Positions 1 through 6,600 of a stretch of DNA of 13,251 nucleotides are shown piece by piece. The position numbers were made by a program, and so were the translations under genes. Source of the DNA: Baffinella frigidus (lineage: Eukaryota > Cryptophyceae > Cryptomonadales > Baffinellaceae); assembly GCA_026770585.1 (NCBI GenBank), contig MU646705.1:221005-234255 (forward strand), given 5' to 3'. Positions within the stretch are counted from its first letter, which is position 1; each line of letters opens with the position of its first letter. The notes beneath the pieces were generated by a model. It worked only from the letters and a program-made list of their open reading frames with translations. It made no database searches and had not been told where the DNA came from.

Positions 1-32
<32 letters not shown>

Positions 33-92
33 AATGTATATATGTATATATGTATATATGTATATATTATGTGTGTGTACTGGTACTAAACC
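1..92. repeat. AT-rich microsatellite (TA)n / (TATG)n
   Basis: The window opens with a pure TA run of about 28 bp, followed by interrupted TATG/TATA units and a short GT run. It then reaches a TACTAAAC-like word resembling an intron branch point just before the first coding-like island. It is simple sequence, probably the end of an intron. Confidence 0.9.
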
Positions 93-112
93 GTCAGCTT
101 TCGGGATCGCAG

Positions 113-222
113 GCCACGACCGCCAAGCTGTGCAAAGCGGAGGAAGGGGTTGCGGATGTCAAGGCGCTCGCTGATGAGGCGAAGACGCTGAGGGTGCGGA
201 ACGGCGAGCTGGAGCGCGAGAG
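113..222 (+). CDS. Candidate internal exon, charged coiled-coil-like peptide
   Basis: This is a candidate internal exon. The open frame gives about 36 residues rich in Ala, Glu, Lys, Leu and Arg, with pieces such as EGVADVKALADEAK and RNGELERE, a helix-forming pattern compatible with a coiled coil. Third codon positions are almost all G or C, unlike the flanking repeats. A TACTAAAC-like branch word lies near position 85 and AG dinucleotides at 96-97 and 111-112 could be acceptors; I chose the second because its spacing to the branch word is about 23 nt. The 3' end GAGAG|GTACTG at 222/223 is donor-like, phase 2, and an in-frame TGA follows in the GA repeat. The protein family is not recognised. 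Splice ends are inferred; the frame could also extend upstream to about position 98. Confidence 0.4.
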
Positions 223-292
223 GTACTGAGAGAGAGAGAGAGTTACATACATAGAGAAAGAGAGAGAGGGCGAGAGAGAGAGAGAGAGGTAC

Positions 293-327
<35 letters not shown>

Positions 328-373
328 GAGAAAGAGAGAGAAAGAGAGAGAGCGCGCACGCGCACGCGCGAGA
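223..373. repeat. GA-rich microsatellite, probable intron filler
   Basis: This is a nearly pure purine run of (GA)n on the plus strand, broken by short GTTACATACATA and GCGCACGCGC interruptions. It lies between two coding-like islands that both contain a GAGCTGGARCGC-like word. On the minus strand it translates as Ser/Leu repeats, which are low-complexity artefacts. Confidence 0.85.
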
Positions 374-440
374 GAGGGAGAGCTGGAACGCAAGCTCTCC
401 TCCCAAGGACGCGAAGCGACCCTCGGGAATCCCCGGGACG
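374..440 (+). CDS. Candidate exon continuing the coiled-coil frame
   Basis: After the GA tract the frame reads GELERKLSSQGREATLGNP and remains open to a TGA at 458-460. The ELER core repeats the ELERER end of the preceding candidate exon, so the two may be consecutive or duplicated exons. An acceptor could be any AG at the end of the GA run; the phase works if one base precedes the GAG codon at 374-376. A donor-like GT at 441 opens directly into a CCCAACCCCGAAACC heptamer tract, as seen at other islands in the window. Length is about 67 bp. Boundaries and coding status are inference. Confidence 0.28.
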
Positions 441-700
441 GTCCCAACCCCGAAACCTGAAATCCGAAACCCGAAACCATGAATTGTGAGGATGTCATCT
501 TTCCCCAGACGGCAAGCTCCCCGCACATCCCTGAACCCCAAATCCTCTGAGGTTTGAGGATTAGGCGCTGTAGATCAACATCCAGGAGTCAGAGAATCCC
601 TAAATCCTAAACCCTAAACTCTCAACCCCAAACCCCAAACCCAAACAAATTCACAAATCCAAACCCAAACAAAATCATTCCAAACCCAAAAAAAATCAAA
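441..700. repeat. Degenerate telomere-like heptamer tract (C-rich strand)
   Basis: Two patches (about 441-480 and 597-672) consist of CCCTAAA, CCCAAAC and CCGAAAC variants. Between them lies about 115 bp of unique-looking sequence in which I see no gene. The C-rich strand is on plus. The copies are heavily decayed, so this is an interstitial array and not a chromosome end. Confidence 0.75.
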
Positions 701-772
701 CAGGGCGAGCGCGGCGTCAGAGCTCTCATGGCCGCCGCAGATCCGGCTCTATTACCCTATAACCCTCAGCCC

Positions 773-840
773 TCGACCTTCCCCTTCTTCTTCTTGATTA
801 CTCTCAAGCCTGGCGATGAGTGATCCAAACGTCGATGAGC
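773..840 (+). repeat. Left copy of a ~65-bp direct repeat bounding a composite element
   Basis: This begins with a CTTCTTCTTCTTGATTAC pyrimidine stretch, followed by CTCTCAAG and GATCCAAACGTC. A close second copy in the same orientation lies at 1824-1886. The pair bounds about 1 kb that holds inverted arms and AT satellites, so it may be the terminal repeat of a composite mobile unit or a segmental duplication. Confidence 0.7.
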
Positions 841-899
841 GGGATCTGCGGCGGCCTCATGCATTCCAAACCCAAACAAATTCAAGCAGGGCAAGCGCG

Positions 900-962
900 G
901 CGTCAGAGCTCTCGGCACGGCCGCCGCATATCCGCACCCCAGAGATGGCCCAGCCCCGGTAC
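900..962 (+). repeat. GC-rich ~63-bp dispersed unit, copy of a five-member local family
   Basis: The unit runs from GCGTCAGAGCTCTCGG to CAGCCCCGGTAC. Related copies are at 714-745 (5' part only, diverged), 1107-1161, 1305-1367 and 1524-1574, all in plus orientation. Each complete copy ends at the same CCCCGGTAC word and most are followed by AT satellite or by an inverted arm. Open frames across this area are shadows of the repeat. Confidence 0.8.
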
Positions 963-971
963 ACAGCCCCG

Positions 972-1098
972 CACGCCGGCACACCCCGAAGTGCGTCCAA
1001 TCGAGGATGGAGCCCGAGTGATTTCCTAGGCAGATGGTTCGGCTTTGAACCTTCCCCCGAAGGAAATGACACTAGCTCCAGCCTCGACACGAACCGGG
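972..1098 (+). repeat. Left arm of a ~125-bp inverted repeat
   Basis: The segment is the reverse complement of 1583-1707, with scattered mismatches. Shared words include CCGGCACACC, TTCCTAGGCAGATGGTTC and GAACCGGG in the respective orientations. Each arm is adjoined by a copy of the GC-rich CCCCGGTAC unit, so the whole 900-1720 interval can fold back on itself around the AT-rich core. Confidence 0.8.
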
Positions 1099-1166
1099 CA
1101 TGGTTTGCTCTCGGCAAGACCTCCGCAGATCCGCACCCCAGAGATGGCCCAGCCCCGGTACACCAC

Positions 1167-1304
1167 ATATAGTATATAGTATATAGTGTATAGTATATAG
1201 TATATAGTATATAGTATATAGTATATAACTATATACTGTATAGTATATAGTACATAGTATATAGTACATGGTATATAGTATATATACTGTGTATTATATA
1301 CTAT
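1167..1304. repeat. AT-rich satellite, TATAGTATATAG units
   Basis: This is a tandem array of short units such as TATAGTATAT with variants TATAGTACAT and TATAGTGTAT. It is followed by one copy of the GC-rich unit and then by a second array of the same kind at 1375-1506. Frames read through it give Tyr/Ile/Leu repeats only. Confidence 0.9.
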
Positions 1305-1374
1305 GCGTCAGAGCTCTCGGCAAGGCCGCCGCAGATCCGCACTCCAGAGATGGCCCAGCCCCGGTACACCACAC

Positions 1375-1506
1375 ATAGTATATAGTATATAGCATATAGT
1401 ATGAAGTACATAGTGTATAGTATATAGTGTATAGTATATAGTATATAGTATATAGCATATAGTGTATAATATATATAGTATGTATACTGTGTATTATATA
1501 CTATAT
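1375..1506. repeat. Second block of the TATAGTATATAG satellite
   Basis: Unit types match the block at 1167-1304, and both blocks end in the same GTATACTGTGTATTATATACTAT-like end (shared words TATACTGTG and TATTATATACTAT). This shows that satellite plus GC-rich unit were duplicated together. Confidence 0.9.
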
Positions 1507-1582
1507 AGCGGGCTACGAAGGGGTCGGCAAGGCCGCCGCAGATCCGCACCCCAGAGATGGCGCAGCCCCGGTACAAACCCCA

Positions 1583-1707
1583 CCCGGTTCGTGTAGAGGC
1601 TGGAGCGTGTGTCATTTCTTTCTGGGGAAGGTTCGAAATCGAACCATCTGCCTGGGAAATCACTCGAGCTCCATCCTTGATTGGACCCACTTCGAGGTGT
1701 GCCGGCG
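1583..1707 (-). repeat. Right arm of the ~125-bp inverted repeat
   Basis: This is the reverse complement of 972-1098. It is followed by another CAGCCCCGGTAC end at about 1706-1719 and then by ATTACT microsatellite-like sequence (1740-1815). Confidence 0.8.
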
Positions 1708-1823
1708 CAGCCCCGGTACAACCCCACCAAGCCTCGTTACTCTCTATTACGCTAGTAGTCTTGCTCTATTACTATTACTATTACTCTATTACTTCTCTCC
1801 ATTACGATATTACCCTCCAACCT

Positions 1824-1886
1824 CAACCTTCTTCTTCTTCTTGATTACTCTCAAGCTGGGAGATGAGAGATCCAAACGTCTATGAG
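1824..1886 (+). repeat. Right copy of the ~65-bp direct repeat
   Basis: This is a same-orientation partner of 773-840, sharing CTTCTTCTTGATTACTCTC and GATCCAAACGTC. It closes the composite repeat block of about 1.1 kb. Confidence 0.7.
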
Positions 1887-2062
1887 CCATACCACACACC
1901 GGGCTACACACGGCTCAGAGTTAAGCCGTTTTCCGTTACCTTGGCCGTTTTTTTCGCTACCTTGTGAGAACCCCCCTAATGTCCCTACGGATGGCCTACC
2001 GTAGGGTCCTAGGTCTTATCGCTTAAGGTTTATTTCAAATCCCTTGGAAGTCCGCTGTGAAG
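1887..2062 (+). repeat. Dispersed repeat with CCTACCGTAGGGTCCTAGG core, copy 1
   Basis: The block starts with CATACCACACACCGGGCTAC, passes the core word CCTACCGTAGGGTCCTAGG and ends near GAAGTCCGCTGTG. A diverged copy in the same orientation lies at 8366-8532 with the same order of landmarks, including GTCTTATCGCTTA after the core. Related core words occur at about 3117-3145, 4250-4290, 6630-6725 and 8697-8720. No coding potential is apparent. Confidence 0.7.
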
Positions 2063-2227
2063 AACCTTGCCCGGTTCAGTTTCCGAAGCGGTACAACCCC
2101 ACGGCAGATCGCAAGCCAGGAGGTGCCTGTTTGGGGCCCCCTCGCGGTGGCCTTTCGCAGATGGCTCCTTTTGTTTTCGTGGTCCTAGTTAAGGATTTCT
2201 CGGTACACAGGCATGCTATGAACCGAC

Positions 2228-2353
2228 CCACGCCAGGATGATCGAAACATCCACGTTTGACATCTTTTAAGGCAAGCACCTTGAATCCTCAAGTCAACCA
2301 CGTCAGATCTTACGTGGATAAGGCGTCGGTTTCCTTCGATCAGTCTGGCGTGG
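2228..2353 (-). mobile_element. 126-bp foldback (MITE-like) element with CCACGCCAG termini, copy 1
   Basis: The element begins CCACGCCAGGATGATCGAAA and ends with the inverted counterpart ending CTGGCGTGG. It aligns over its whole length with the reverse complement of 9228-9353, which is also exactly 126 bp. Shared internal words include GACATCTTTTAAGG-like and AAGTCAACCACGTCAGAT-like sequence. Terminal inverted repeats, fixed length and two copies in opposite orientation make a non-autonomous DNA transposon likely. It carries no coding sequence and I see no convincing target-site duplication. Confidence 0.8.
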
Positions 2354-2609
2354 ACATTTCGACCAGATTTCTGGTCGAAACCTCCTTAAAAGCCACTCGA
2401 GGCCAGAAATGGCTCTATTTCTGAAATGCGTTTGTTGAATTAGTACCACGCACGGGCGACAAACGCATACAAAATTTCGGACCCGGGTACAAAATTTAAA
2501 ACAAGACGTGTATCTGAAATTCCGCCTCATGGCCTGGTGTGGTGAGCACAACTTCAGTACGTTGCATTTGCACCACGAAACGAAACGTTGCGTCCTGAAC
2601 TTGGGACGT
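2354..2609. other. Stretch without a supported gene
   Basis: This is mixed-composition sequence with short inverted words (for example GACCAGATTTCTGGTC near 2360). The minus-strand frame running through here and into the 13-bp array has repeat-derived residues and no recognisable domain. I see no gene. Confidence 0.5.
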
Positions 2610-2674
2610 GTGACCTGGCGTGGTGACCTGGCATGGTGACCTGGCGTGGTGACTTGGCGTGGTGACCTGGCGTG
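2610..2674. repeat. 13-bp tandem array, five copies of GTGACCTGGCGTG
   Basis: There are five units of exactly 13 bp; three match GTGACCTGGCGTG and two differ from it by one base each. The unit equals the terminus of the CCACGCCAG foldback family as it appears at 9341-9353 (GTGACCTGGCGTG), so the array looks like an amplified transposon end. Confidence 0.9.
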
Positions 2675-2808
2675 GTGAGCAGGGTGGGAGGCGTGCAGCG
2701 GACTGGGCACAAGCAGCCTGTCGTGCTCAGCCACGGGGTATCCACTTCGCATGGAATGCTGTCAAACACTCCCCAGGTCCTACCCCCTCATCTAGTTTCG
2801 GAAGCTTC

Positions 2809-2861
2809 CAGCCCTGGGGGGCTTTCTGGGACCTGAAGCGGATCAAATCCCCCCAGGGCTG
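2809..2861. repeat. Perfect 13-bp inverted repeat (hairpin)
   Basis: CAGCCCTGGGGGG at 2809-2821 pairs perfectly with CCCCCCAGGGCTG at 2849-2861 across a 27-nt loop. The loop contains GGGACCTGAAGCGG. The flanking phrase CCAGGTCCTAACCCCTC-like occurs on both sides (about 2773 and 2939). Function is unknown; it could be the remnant of a foldback element. Confidence 0.7.
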
Positions 2862-3055
2862 AACTTATGACGTCGGGCCATAAGCTTAAGGCGTCCAGAG
2901 AGGGTGGAACGAAGTACTTATACGATAATAAATGTAGCCAGGTCCTAACCCCTCGGCATTGGTCCGATGAAGATAGCATGCTGGCTGCAGGCGTCGACGC
3001 CCTTGAGAAGCACACCCCCTGGTCTCCGAACCCTCGCAACCTGAGGCTGGTCGCG

Positions 3056-3316
3056 TCTCGCTCGTATCTAACCTCGAATCTCTCGTATCTCTTAAGTGGC
3101 GAGAAGGCTCATACACCCTACGGTAGGGTCCTAGGACCTGCCTAGGACCTCTTGCGGGTCAAATTTGACCAGCTCGCCACTGAAGGGATATCTGAGCCCC
3201 ATAATCTGAGGCAGGTCGCGTCTCTCTCGTATCCAACTCGAATCTCTCTCGTATCTAACCTCAAATCTCTCGTATATGTCTCTCTCGTATCTAACCTCGA
3301 ATCTCTCGTATATCTG
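3056..3316. repeat. Interrupted tandem array of CTCTCTCGTATCTAACCTC-like units
   Basis: Units of roughly 33-36 bp built from CTCGTATCTAACCTCGAAT and CTCTCGTATAT occur at about 3056-3091 and again at 3222-3316. Between them sits a foldback: AAGTGGCGAG near 3092 pairs with CTCGCCACT near 3173, and the core contains CCTACGGTAGGGTCCTAGG. The minus-strand reading gives a regular YERFEVRYERD repeat, which I take as a consequence of the DNA repeat and not as proof of a gene. Confidence 0.75.
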
Positions 3317-3336
3317 AGGCTCGTAACCTGTGACAG

Positions 3337-3612
3337 GTCGCGGCGCTCCAAGTCGACTCCGAGGACCCCCCCTCCGGAGACACCGGGGACGTGCAGCAGT
3401 CCTCGCGGCCCGTTCTATACCGCCCACAGGCCCGCCTCCCGACGGCTTACCAAGCTTCCCCGGGGAAGCCCAGGGCGGTGGTGACGCAGCAGGTATCGAC
3501 TCCCACACACACGCAGCGGGCTACCAAGGCATTTTCCGCTACCAAGGCATTTTCCGCCCGGCCGGTGGTGCCGCAGCAGGTTCCACTCGAGAAGGCTGGA
3601 GGAACCTGTTGA
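3337..3612 (+). CDS. Candidate exon, Pro/Gln/Thr-rich low-complexity protein
   Basis: An open frame of 91 codons follows an acceptor-like CCTGTGACAG|GTC and ends at a TGA at 3610-3612. An in-frame TGA just before the AG means it must be entered by splicing. There is no ATG near the start. Composition is Ser/Pro/Gln/Thr-rich with an acidic start (DSEDPPSGDTGD). Internal repeats are AVVTQQV and PVVPQQV, plus a perfect 18-bp in-frame duplication encoding ATKAFS twice (3520-3555). GC3 is high, like the other exon candidates. A donor-like CAGCAG|GTATCG at 3492/3493 could truncate it. The last residues overlap a 180-bp repeat that recurs at 12184-12363. The function is not recognised; a disordered region is likely. 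Confidence 0.4.
   Translation, partial: VAALQVDSEDPPSGDTGDVQQSSRPVLYRPQARLPTAYQASPGKPRAVVTQQVSTPTHTQRATKAFSATKAFSARPVVPQQVPLEKAGGTC
3520..3555 (+). repeat. Perfect 18-bp tandem duplication inside the exon candidate
   Basis: The unit GCTACCAAGGCATTTTCC occurs twice with no mismatch and keeps frame (ATKAFS-ATKAFS). The absence of divergence indicates a recent slippage event. Confidence 0.9.
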
Positions 3613-3763
3613 CACATGTGGGGTTGCTAACCTTTGTACCAGGATAGGGCATTCCAACCTCGTGACTGTGTTAATTTTGCAGCAATCAACGAAATTTACT
3701 ACACAAATGCCCAATTTTAAAAGCACATCGGTTTTAAATAGGCCCCTATAGCATTCTCGTGTG
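3584..3763 (+). repeat. 180-bp dispersed repeat, copy 1
   Basis: This shares its full 180-bp length with 12184-12363. Landmarks are CACTCGAGAA, GCTGGAGGAACC, GTACCAGGATAGGG, ATTCCAACCTCGTGACTG, TACTACACAAATG, TTTTAAATAGGCCCCT and GCATTCTCGTGTGG. Both copies contain an acceptor-like TAATTTYGCAG (here ending at 3682). A CAACGAAATTTACTACAC word inside resembles the TIR of the foldback family at 10263. Confidence 0.85.
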
Positions 3764-3766
3764 GTA

Positions 3767-3886
3767 CATGGGTCCCTCGCTCATAAGAAACTGCCTACCT
3801 CTAGGACCCTGCCGTAGGCCTATTGCCTAGGGCCCTATGGTGGTCCTCGGGGGTTGGGCGTTTATTATGAGCGAAGTACCCCTATG
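3767..3886. mobile_element. ~120-bp foldback element, family with CTCGCTCATAAGAAAC arms, copy A (diverged)
   Basis: The left arm CATGGGTCCCTCGCTCATAA pairs with the right arm TTATGAGCGAAGTACCCCTATG-like end, with mismatches. The centre carries CTAGGACC, CCTAGGGCCCTATGG and G-rich sequence. This is one of three nearby members (see 4461 and 4906) and is the most degraded. Confidence 0.75.
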
Positions 3887-3987
3887 TCAACTCCCCCCAC
3901 ACAGCTGCGAAGGGATTTTCGGCCCGGTGCTGGCCAAGAATCGGTTAGGATGTCCGTAGGAACGACCCTATGTCCCTGAGGATGGTC

Positions 3988-4140
3988 TAAACCCTAAACC
4001 CGAAACCCGAAACCTGAAACCCTACACCCTGAACCCTAAACCCTAAACCCTAAACCCCAAACCCTAAACCCTAAACCCCAAACCCGCAACACTAAACAAT
4101 AAACAATAAACCGTAAACCCTCAACCCTACAACCTCAACG
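3988..4140. repeat. Telomere-like heptamer tract, CCCTAAA-rich
   Basis: About 150 bp contains many exact CCCTAAA and CCCCAAA units plus variants (CCCGAAA, CACTAAA, AACAATAAA). It ends in CCTCAACGCGCAG, which forms an acceptor-like junction with the coding-like sequence starting at 4146. Confidence 0.9.
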
Positions 4141-4145
4141 CGCAG

Positions 4146-4205
4146 ATGGCGGGGTGGGGGGGCTACGCGCAGCCGTACCAGCAATCTCCGTTCCGCTACC
4201 TCTAG
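4146..4205 (+). CDS. Candidate small exon encoding a Gly/Tyr/Gln-rich tail
   Basis: Directly after the acceptor-like CGCAG the frame reads ATG and encodes MAGWGGYAQPYQQSPFRYL, then TAG at 4203-4205. Gly-Tyr-Gln-rich tails of this style occur in many low-complexity and RNA-binding proteins, but 19 residues are too few to assign a family. It could be a terminal exon entered by splicing (the ATG need not be a start) or a chance frame. GC3 is high. The placement immediately after a heptamer tract repeats the pattern at 12384. Confidence 0.3.
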   Translation: MAGWGGYAQPYQQSPFRYL

Positions 4206-4323
4206 TAGCTATTCCTCAAGTGGTGGACGGGCGATTAATCGCTCCAACTCGCCCTAGGCAGGTCCTAGGGCCCTACCGTAGGGCGTATGAACCTACTCGG
4301 CACTTGAGGGATACGTCTCGAGG

Positions 4324-4354
4324 CAGTGAATTCACTGTAAATCAGTGAATTCAC
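4324..4354. repeat. Palindromic CAGTGAATTCACTG word with duplicate half
   Basis: CAGTGAATTCACTG at 4324-4337 is a perfect 14-bp palindrome. Twelve of its bases (CAGTGAATTCAC) repeat at 4343-4354 after a 5-nt gap. It lies in the flank of the foldback copy at 4461, and no function is evident. Confidence 0.7.
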
Positions 4355-4460
4355 GCTGAAATGAGGCCTGGTCAAATTGCTCAGACGTATGGCCACTAGG
4401 ATCCGCTCAGGACTTTCTACATGACGTTCGAGGCGCCTTCACTTTAGCCGTGAGACCTTT

Positions 4461-4579
4461 ACAGGGGTACCTCGCTCACAAGAAACGCCCACCCCCCTAG
4501 GACCACCATAGGGCCCTAGGCATAGGGCTACTGTAGGGTCCTAGGAGGAGGCGGTTTCTTATGAGCGAGGTACCCCTGT
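4461..4579. mobile_element. 119-bp foldback element, CTCGCTCATAAGAAAC family, copy B
   Basis: ACAGGGGTACCTCGCTCA at the left end is the near-perfect reverse complement of TGAGCGAGGTACCCCTGT at the right end. Arms continue inward through AAGAAAC / GTTTCTTA and CCTAGGACC / GGTCCTAGG. The size, lack of coding and three local copies fit a MITE-like family. A frame that starts inside the right arm (MSEVPLY...) exists only because the arm contains ATGAGCGAGG. Confidence 0.85.
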
Positions 4580-4650
4580 ACGAGGAACCGTGCCTAAGTC
4601 AATTATTGGACTGTCGCCCAAGAAACACGCCAAACGTTAGCATTTTTTTA

Positions 4651-4680
4651 CGTCCCTCCCCGGAAATCCGGGGAGGGACG
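4651..4680. repeat. Perfect 13-bp stem with 4-nt loop
   Basis: CGTCCCTCCCCGG pairs without mismatch to CCGGGGAGGGACG around an AAAT loop, preceded by seven T residues. In a bacterium the reverse-strand version would suggest a terminator; here, in a eukaryotic repeat region, it is simply a very strong hairpin. It may be a young foldback. Confidence 0.8.
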
Positions 4681-4905
4681 TGCCCCTCAGAATACCGAGT
4701 GGTAAGTCTGCGGTCCGACTTGATAACTTCAATAAAGTCCGTTCGTGCAGAGCTGTTTTCGCATCTGGCTGCTGCGGACGAAAATACGTTGGCAATGGCC
4801 ATTGACGGTGCGTGTACTGCGAACAGTAAATAGTCGACTTTGGGAGTTGCTCGGATGTTTGGTGGCAAGCGGATGGAGAAAGTGCACATGCCCTCTCTCT
4901 AGACT

Positions 4906-5028
4906 ACAGGGGTGCCTCGCTCATAAGAAACCGCCCCCCCCTAGGACCCTATCCATAGTAGGCTCATGCCTAGGGCCCTATGGTGGCCCTAGGGGGGGGG
5001 TGGTTTCTTATGAGCGAGGTACCCCTGT
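4906..5028. mobile_element. 123-bp foldback element, CTCGCTCATAAGAAAC family, copy C
   Basis: The termini ACAGGGGTGCCTCGCTCATA and TATGAGCGAGGTACCCCTGT are inverted repeats with a single mismatch over 20 bp. The arms extend through AAGAAACC and GGTTTCTT into C-rich and G-rich inner arms, giving a stem of about 35 bp. It lies 326 bp downstream of copy B. Confidence 0.85.
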
Positions 5029-5260
5029 GGGTCCTGCTCAGACAGCACTCGAGCCAGCGATGGTCCCGGTTAACAGGGGTATCTGGGCAGTAAGGACACG
5101 GGTCCTTCGGTGTCCTTTAGGTCTTTTAGTGCTTTCTCAAATTACAACCGAAGGGTTGACTAAACGCAAGATTTAGACAACCCTCCAGAAAACGGGGGGG
5201 GCAAATCTGGTCTGTGTTCTCAAGTTCTGGTTTCTTTTAGTCCAGACACCCCTGCACTTT
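5029..5260. other. Stretch without a supported gene
   Basis: Mixed sequence with AGGTCTTTTAG-like words. I see no convincing exon, RNA gene or repeat here. Confidence 0.4.
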
Positions 5261-5410
5261 TGTAAGACGAGAGGAGGGAGGAAGGGAGGAGAAAGCGAGG
5301 AGAGTGTATCGAGAGGGGAGTGAGAGGGCAACATCGGGGCCTCCCGGCCGGCAGGCTTGCCGCACCCACCAGGGGGGAGAGAGGAGAGAGGAGAGAGAGA
5401 CGAGAAGCAG
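5261..5410. repeat. Purine-rich (GAGGGA/GAGA) stretch
   Basis: The plus strand is strongly purine-biased, with GGAGGGAGGAAGGGAGG and (GAGAG)n runs interrupted by a GC-rich 40-bp island (about 5335-5372). It could form triplex-type structures. Peptides read from it are Arg/Glu-rich artefacts. Confidence 0.7.
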
Positions 5411-5535
5411 GGAAGGGTCACGGACTAGACATCACGGTGCTTACCAACAAGCTCCCGTCAAGGTTTGCGGTGTGCGGTTTAGGGTATGGGGTTTGAGATA
5501 CACGGTAAACGCTAGTCGGTCAACGCTACACGATG

Positions 5536-6105
5536 GACCCTAAGACCTGAAATTTAAACCCTACACCCCAGACCCGAAAACCTCAACTCGAAACAAGAAA
5601 CACCAAACCCTGAAAACTTAAACCCTACACCCCAAACCCCAAACCCTGATCCCTATACCCGGAACCCTATACCCTGGATCCTGAACCTCAAACCCTCAAC
5701 CCTCAACCCTTCACCCTTCACCCTTCACCCTAACCCTTGACCACTAAACCCTACATCTTACATCCTAAACCCTAAACCCCAAACCCTTAACCCTAAACCC
5801 TAACCTGTACCAAAAACCCTAACCCCAAAACTATAAACTCTAAACCATGAACCTGAAACCCTAAACCCGTAACCTTCACCCCCAACCCCTGACACTCAAC
5901 ACTAAAACCTACCACGGAACCAACAACTCTTAACCCCAAACCCCGAATCCTAATCCATACCTAAACCCGGGACCCTAGACCCTAGACCCTAGACCCTGAA
6001 CCCTGAACCCTGAACCCTGAACCCTAAAGCCTGAACCCTCCACCAAAACCTCAACCCCAAACCCCAATCTCTAGTCTCTAATCACAAAATCCTAAACTCA
6101 AAACC
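5536..6105. repeat. Long degenerate telomere-like tract (~570 bp)
   Basis: Nearly the whole stretch consists of 7-mers related to CCCTAAA: CCCTGAA, CCCTAGA, CCCTCAA, CCCCAAA, CCTTCAC. Local homogenised runs include CCCTAGA (about 5970-5990), CCCTGAA (about 5994-6022) and CCCTTCA (about 5700-5728). This local homogenisation shows expansion after decay. A short G-rich patch (TTTAGGG, TTAGGG) with opposite polarity follows at 6131-6178. Confidence 0.9.
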
Positions 6106-6235
6106 TGAATCAGTTCACGTGAGGAAATAGGCGTTTAGGGAGTGTGTTTAGGTGTTAGGGTTCTGGGCTCCGGGTTTAGCATCATTCCTAAACCACACGA
6201 ACCCTGAACCGCGAGCCTTGACCCCTTGACTAATG

Positions 6236-6565
6236 AACGGTATCTTTGGTCTCGCTTGTGCGTCGGGGCCTTGGCCTCTGCGGCCTCTCTCCTCCCAAGC
6301 GGGGTCTCATCTGGTAGCGAAGGTTGTTCCGGGGCTCTGTTCCCCGGAACGACCAACGTTTTGCAGAAAAAAACGGCTGGCGGAGCGCTCGCGAAGCGGC
6401 CCACTGGGGCTGACTTGGGAGGCTCAGCTTCGCGCTTCGAGCCCCGTGCTGGATGATGGCGGACTCCGGGAAAGGATGATGGCGGACTCCGGGAACAGGA
6501 CGGTACCTTTGGTCTCGCTTGTGCGTCGGGCCTTGGCCTCTGCGGCCTCTCTCTCGCTTCTTCGG
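6236..6565 (+). repeat. ~70-bp direct repeat pair, 261 bp apart
   Basis: Copy one (6238-6297) and copy two (6499-6558) share GGTATCTTTGGTCTCGCTTG-like, TGCGTCGG and CCTTGGCCTCTGCGGCCTC. Between them lies a 23-bp perfect tandem duplication (GGATGATGGCGGACTCCGGG core at 6451 and 6474). Copy two lacks one G of the GGGG run, which shifts frame relative to copy one, so a shared protein frame is not maintained. Confidence 0.8.
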
Positions 6566-6600
6566 GGAATATCACGGTGCCTCCCATGTGTCATGCACAA

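Noticed and set aside
86-541. Minus-strand Ser/Leu-rich frames of about 150 codons
   Set aside because: They are produced by the GA microsatellite read on the opposite strand.
2610-2674. CRISPR-like array
   Set aside because: The 13-bp units are directly adjacent without spacers; it is a minisatellite.
3131-3508. 125-codon minus-strand frame with YERFEVRYERD repeats
   Set aside because: The repeat is caused by the DNA array of CTCGTATCTAACCTC-type units. The frame also antisenses the better-supported plus exon candidate.
4561-4833. 90-codon frame starting MSEVPLYEEPC
   Set aside because: Its start is the right arm of a foldback element, and it crosses a strong hairpin. There is no coding signal beyond absence of stops.
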